64,000 nt of DNA from Molothrus aeneus. Its lineage: Eukaryota; Chordata; Aves; Passeriformes; Icteridae. Of the stretch, positions 61,401 to 64,000 are shown one piece after another. Within the stretch, counting starts at the first letter, position 1. Every line of letters starts with the position of its first letter. Location of the stretch: assembly GCF_037042795.1 (NCBI RefSeq), contig NC_089646.1, positions 18,132,501 to 18,196,500 of the forward strand, in the 5' to 3' direction. The notes under the pieces are model-generated. The model ran no database searches. It had not been told where the DNA came from and was given only the letters and a program-made list of their open reading frames with translations. The translations under genes were made by a program, and so were the position numbers.

Positions 61401-63642
61401 TTTTATAGTAGTAAGTACAACATCAGCAACACAGTAAAGTTAACATATTGACACTGATAGAAATTATCTCTGTTCTCTATTAATCTGCATTCTTTACAAA
61501 TGGTTATTTATAAAAATTAAACACGAAACTGAAAGGTTATCTATGGCCATATTAGCAAACATCTGCTTATGATTCTGATTTCATGTTTGCATGCTATTCT
61601 TGGAAAAGCAACTCTTTTAAAGATGTACCAGATGTGACCAAGTGTTCTTAATGGTAAAATATTTGTTTCAGCAAGATAAAAGTTCAGGGCCAGGAAAGAA
61701 ATCACATATTCTGCAAAGAGCAACTGCCTTATACCGCTGCTGCTGAATTCTCCAGAGGAAAAGTGTTTCTGAAGAGGGAAAAATGCAGTTTATTTAGTGT
61801 GCCACTACAGATAATGACTCTTATTTTTAAAAATGAGACATTCAAATGTATAAACATAGACTCAGTTTCAACTTTCAAGCACAGAAGTTATGCATGAAAA
61901 GAGCTGCATCACCTATTCACTCTCCAGCATGGGACTGATTGAGTAACCTTCAATCTCCAGTGGCAGCAGCTTAAGCACCCCTCCACAAACTGACTTTTGC
62001 TCCCCAGATGGCCTCACCAAGATTTCTCCTGCTCACAAGAAGAAAGAAACAGTTGACTGTGGGATCGGAAGGTGTTGCAGGCAGCAGATGAGAGCTATAG
62101 CAAGCAACATGAGGGAGTTAAAGTAGACCAAACCAAGGAGACATGAGTTGTTCAATTCTTTCTTACTGTCTCCCTATAACCTAGTAACTGCTTAACCTAT
62201 TTCCTAAAAGTAATAATTTTTAAAAAGGGTTCTGGGCCATCAAATTATTTGTTAATTATGTTTGATAGATACCCTTTGAATGAATAATACTGTTAATCCA
62301 TAGGAAATAGATATAAAAAGAAAAGAAAGTAAATTAACAACATAAACTAGCTGGAGATTAATTTAATGGCAAATAAAGAGATTAACAATTCAAATTAAAT
62401 TAGGAGTATGAAAACTTCTTTATGCATCTCAGGAAACTGAGCTACCCTGGTCTTTCAAGACCCATATTTTGCTTTTCACTCTCTTGCCCCACTAGTTAAC
62501 ATGCATCTTCAGACTCATGTGAAGTCTCCAAGAAGGGAACACATCATCCTCCAAAGAAAACCCTGGGAGGTACAAGAGTTTGACCCTGGTGGCCAGGCAG
62601 AGAGGCTGGCAGGTCCTGCCCCAGGGGTGCAGGGCCAGGGTGCTCACCAAGCCCTCCACATCTCTCAGCCATGCTCTTCCTGGCACCAGAACAGGTTTTT
62701 CATTTGGGCCTGTTCCCCAGATAATACCCAGGAACTGCAGAAGATTCCTCTCCACCACCACACTAGGGTAAAAAAAACCTCAACAATTTGTAAAAGTGTG
62801 TTTTGGCCTCTTTGCTTCCCCTTCCATGAAGCACAACAATTCAAACAGGGTGCAAATGACCCAAAAATCTGTCACCACACACACAAGAGGCAAATCAGAG
62901 AGCTGCCCCATGGGAAGGGAGCTCTGTTGAAGGGAAAGTTATATCTCAGTGAGCTATATAAAATGCAGCTAATTGAACTGCATAGCTCAGTGTAAACAGG
63001 GAAGAGCCTGCTTCCACTTCCCAGCCATGGACCAAGCAGAGATAGTGCTGCAGACACAGAACAGAACACAGAGCACACCTGAAGCCACCCATGCAGGAAG
63101 GCAATGGCTCAAGGACTCTACCTGGGACACACAGGCAGTATTATGGGAAAAATCAAAAGAAGAAACAGCAGCAATGGAGCAAGGGCAGAGGAATAGAAAG
63201 ATCAGAAATCATTCATTTAATGCAAAAGCACAAGCAGATCTGAAATCCTTCCAAGCCTCTTCAGCAATGATGTGCGCTTTTGTAAGCAGAAGTAGCTCTT
63301 AACATACTTTCTGCTTGAAATGGATTCCTCCTAATGGAATTCATTTCAATCTAGAGCTGAACAGCTTCCATTTTGGATATATGAAAGCATCCAAATGGTG
63401 TTTCTCACACACCTCTGCACCTTTGACATCATTTCAGATGCACCCCAGACAGATGAGCAAGTCATATACACACACAAGTGGTACATTAGCTACAATGAAT
63501 AGGAACATCTGCATTTAGCTATGGTACTTTGAAATCAGTAATGTAGCCAAGAAAAGAACTATTTGCAGAAATCAGATAAGTCATAAAGCTATTATTAATT
63601 CATATGGCTTCATTCTCTGTTATTTCTTAAAATTCTTCAGGA
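58471..63642. other. Non-coding stretch
   Basis: No gene recognised. GC is higher at about 60420-60960. Near 59487-59530, CACAGATTCATATCTAGGAT then TGAAAGGGCC faintly resembles an old CR1-like 3' tip, too diverged to call. The 164-codon frame at 62501-62995 (+) has no motif and overlaps competing frames on both strands. Confidence 0.5.
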
Positions 63643-63735
63643 AAGAATCATTTAGGTTGGAAAATACCTTTGTAGTCATTGAATCCAACCATAAACCTAA
63701 CTCTGCCAAGTCACATTTAACCACAGAAATCTAAC
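63643..63735 (-). mobile_element. CR1 LINE 3'-end fragment
   Basis: AAGAATCATTTAGGTTGGAA, then ATACCTTTGTAGTCATTGAA, then TCCAACCATAAACCTAACTC and TGCCAAGTCACATT, matches the reverse complement of a CR1 3' UTR subfamily (TTTAGGTTGGAAAAGACCTT, CTAACACTGCCAAG). It belongs to a different subfamily from the copy at 48248-48341. Confidence 0.85.
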
Positions 63736-64000
63736 CATAACTGCATGGAAAAGCCAAAGAGCAAGAAAAGCCTACCTTTGGTGAAAGTGAGTAAAAGGGT
63801 ACCATACACTATATAAGAGTATTGATGGACACACCTTAAAACTCTGTAGAAAGTTGACTACCCCTAGAAACTGAGTTATAGGAAGAATGCCTAGACTCCT
63901 CAGCCAGCCATCAGCAGGGCACAATTGAATTTGTCTTACACTGTGTTCAATCTGCTCAGAAAGACTTACTAAATGTTTTTATTTAATGTCTTCAAGTATA

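Noticed and set aside
62501..62995. 164-codon + strand frame
   Set aside because: Overlaps competing frames on both strands, low-complexity composition, no motif.

Overview
This window reads as non-coding vertebrate nuclear DNA, most likely from a passerine bird. It is AT-rich, poor in CpG and full of single-base runs. The repeats identify the host: CR1 LINE fragments (the main avian LINE), one tRNA-Ile-headed SINE with a CR1-like tail of the zebra finch TguSINE1 type, and two copies of a roughly 1-kb endogenous-retrovirus LTR of a kind I associate with songbirds. Family names come from memory and were not searched. I find no bacterial-style operon, no rRNA, no intact tRNA gene, no CRISPR array and no convincing complete protein-coding gene. 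The longest open frame is 176 codons and looks like chance. The window is best explained as one or more long introns, or intergenic sequence.

Layout. 1-4 kb: unassigned sequence with a long purine tract and two short tandem duplications. 4.0-5.05 kb: solo LTR copy 1 (+). 6.4-8.4 kb: a 2-kb CR1 (-) that keeps the endonuclease end and the start of the reverse transcriptase but lacks its 3' end. 10.1 kb: a CR1 3' tip (-). 13.2 kb: the tRNA-Ile SINE (+). 17.5-17.9 kb: a very AT-rich, TAAT-rich block. 22.0-22.5 kb: a CR1 3' end (+). 26.2-26.7 kb: a GC-rich block with a TATA-like motif, possibly another LTR. 30.9-31.95 kb: LTR copy 2 (+). 36.4 kb: a G-quadruplex candidate. 43.0, 48.3 and 63.7 kb: further CR1 3' tips (-). 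The rest is unassigned.

The most useful non-repeat signals are short segments bounded by good splice sites: 57750-57847 (-, 98 nt, one open frame, six CpGs), 58412-58470 (+, 59 nt, strong acceptor and donor) and a possible 18-nt microexon at 44788-44805 (+). Weaker pairs lie at 42784-42857 (+) and 8867-8938 (-). They do not assemble into one gene from sequence alone, and the two best lie 560 bp apart on opposite strands. They could be exons of lncRNAs, alternative exons of a large host gene, or chance. I did not find a convincing new biological system.
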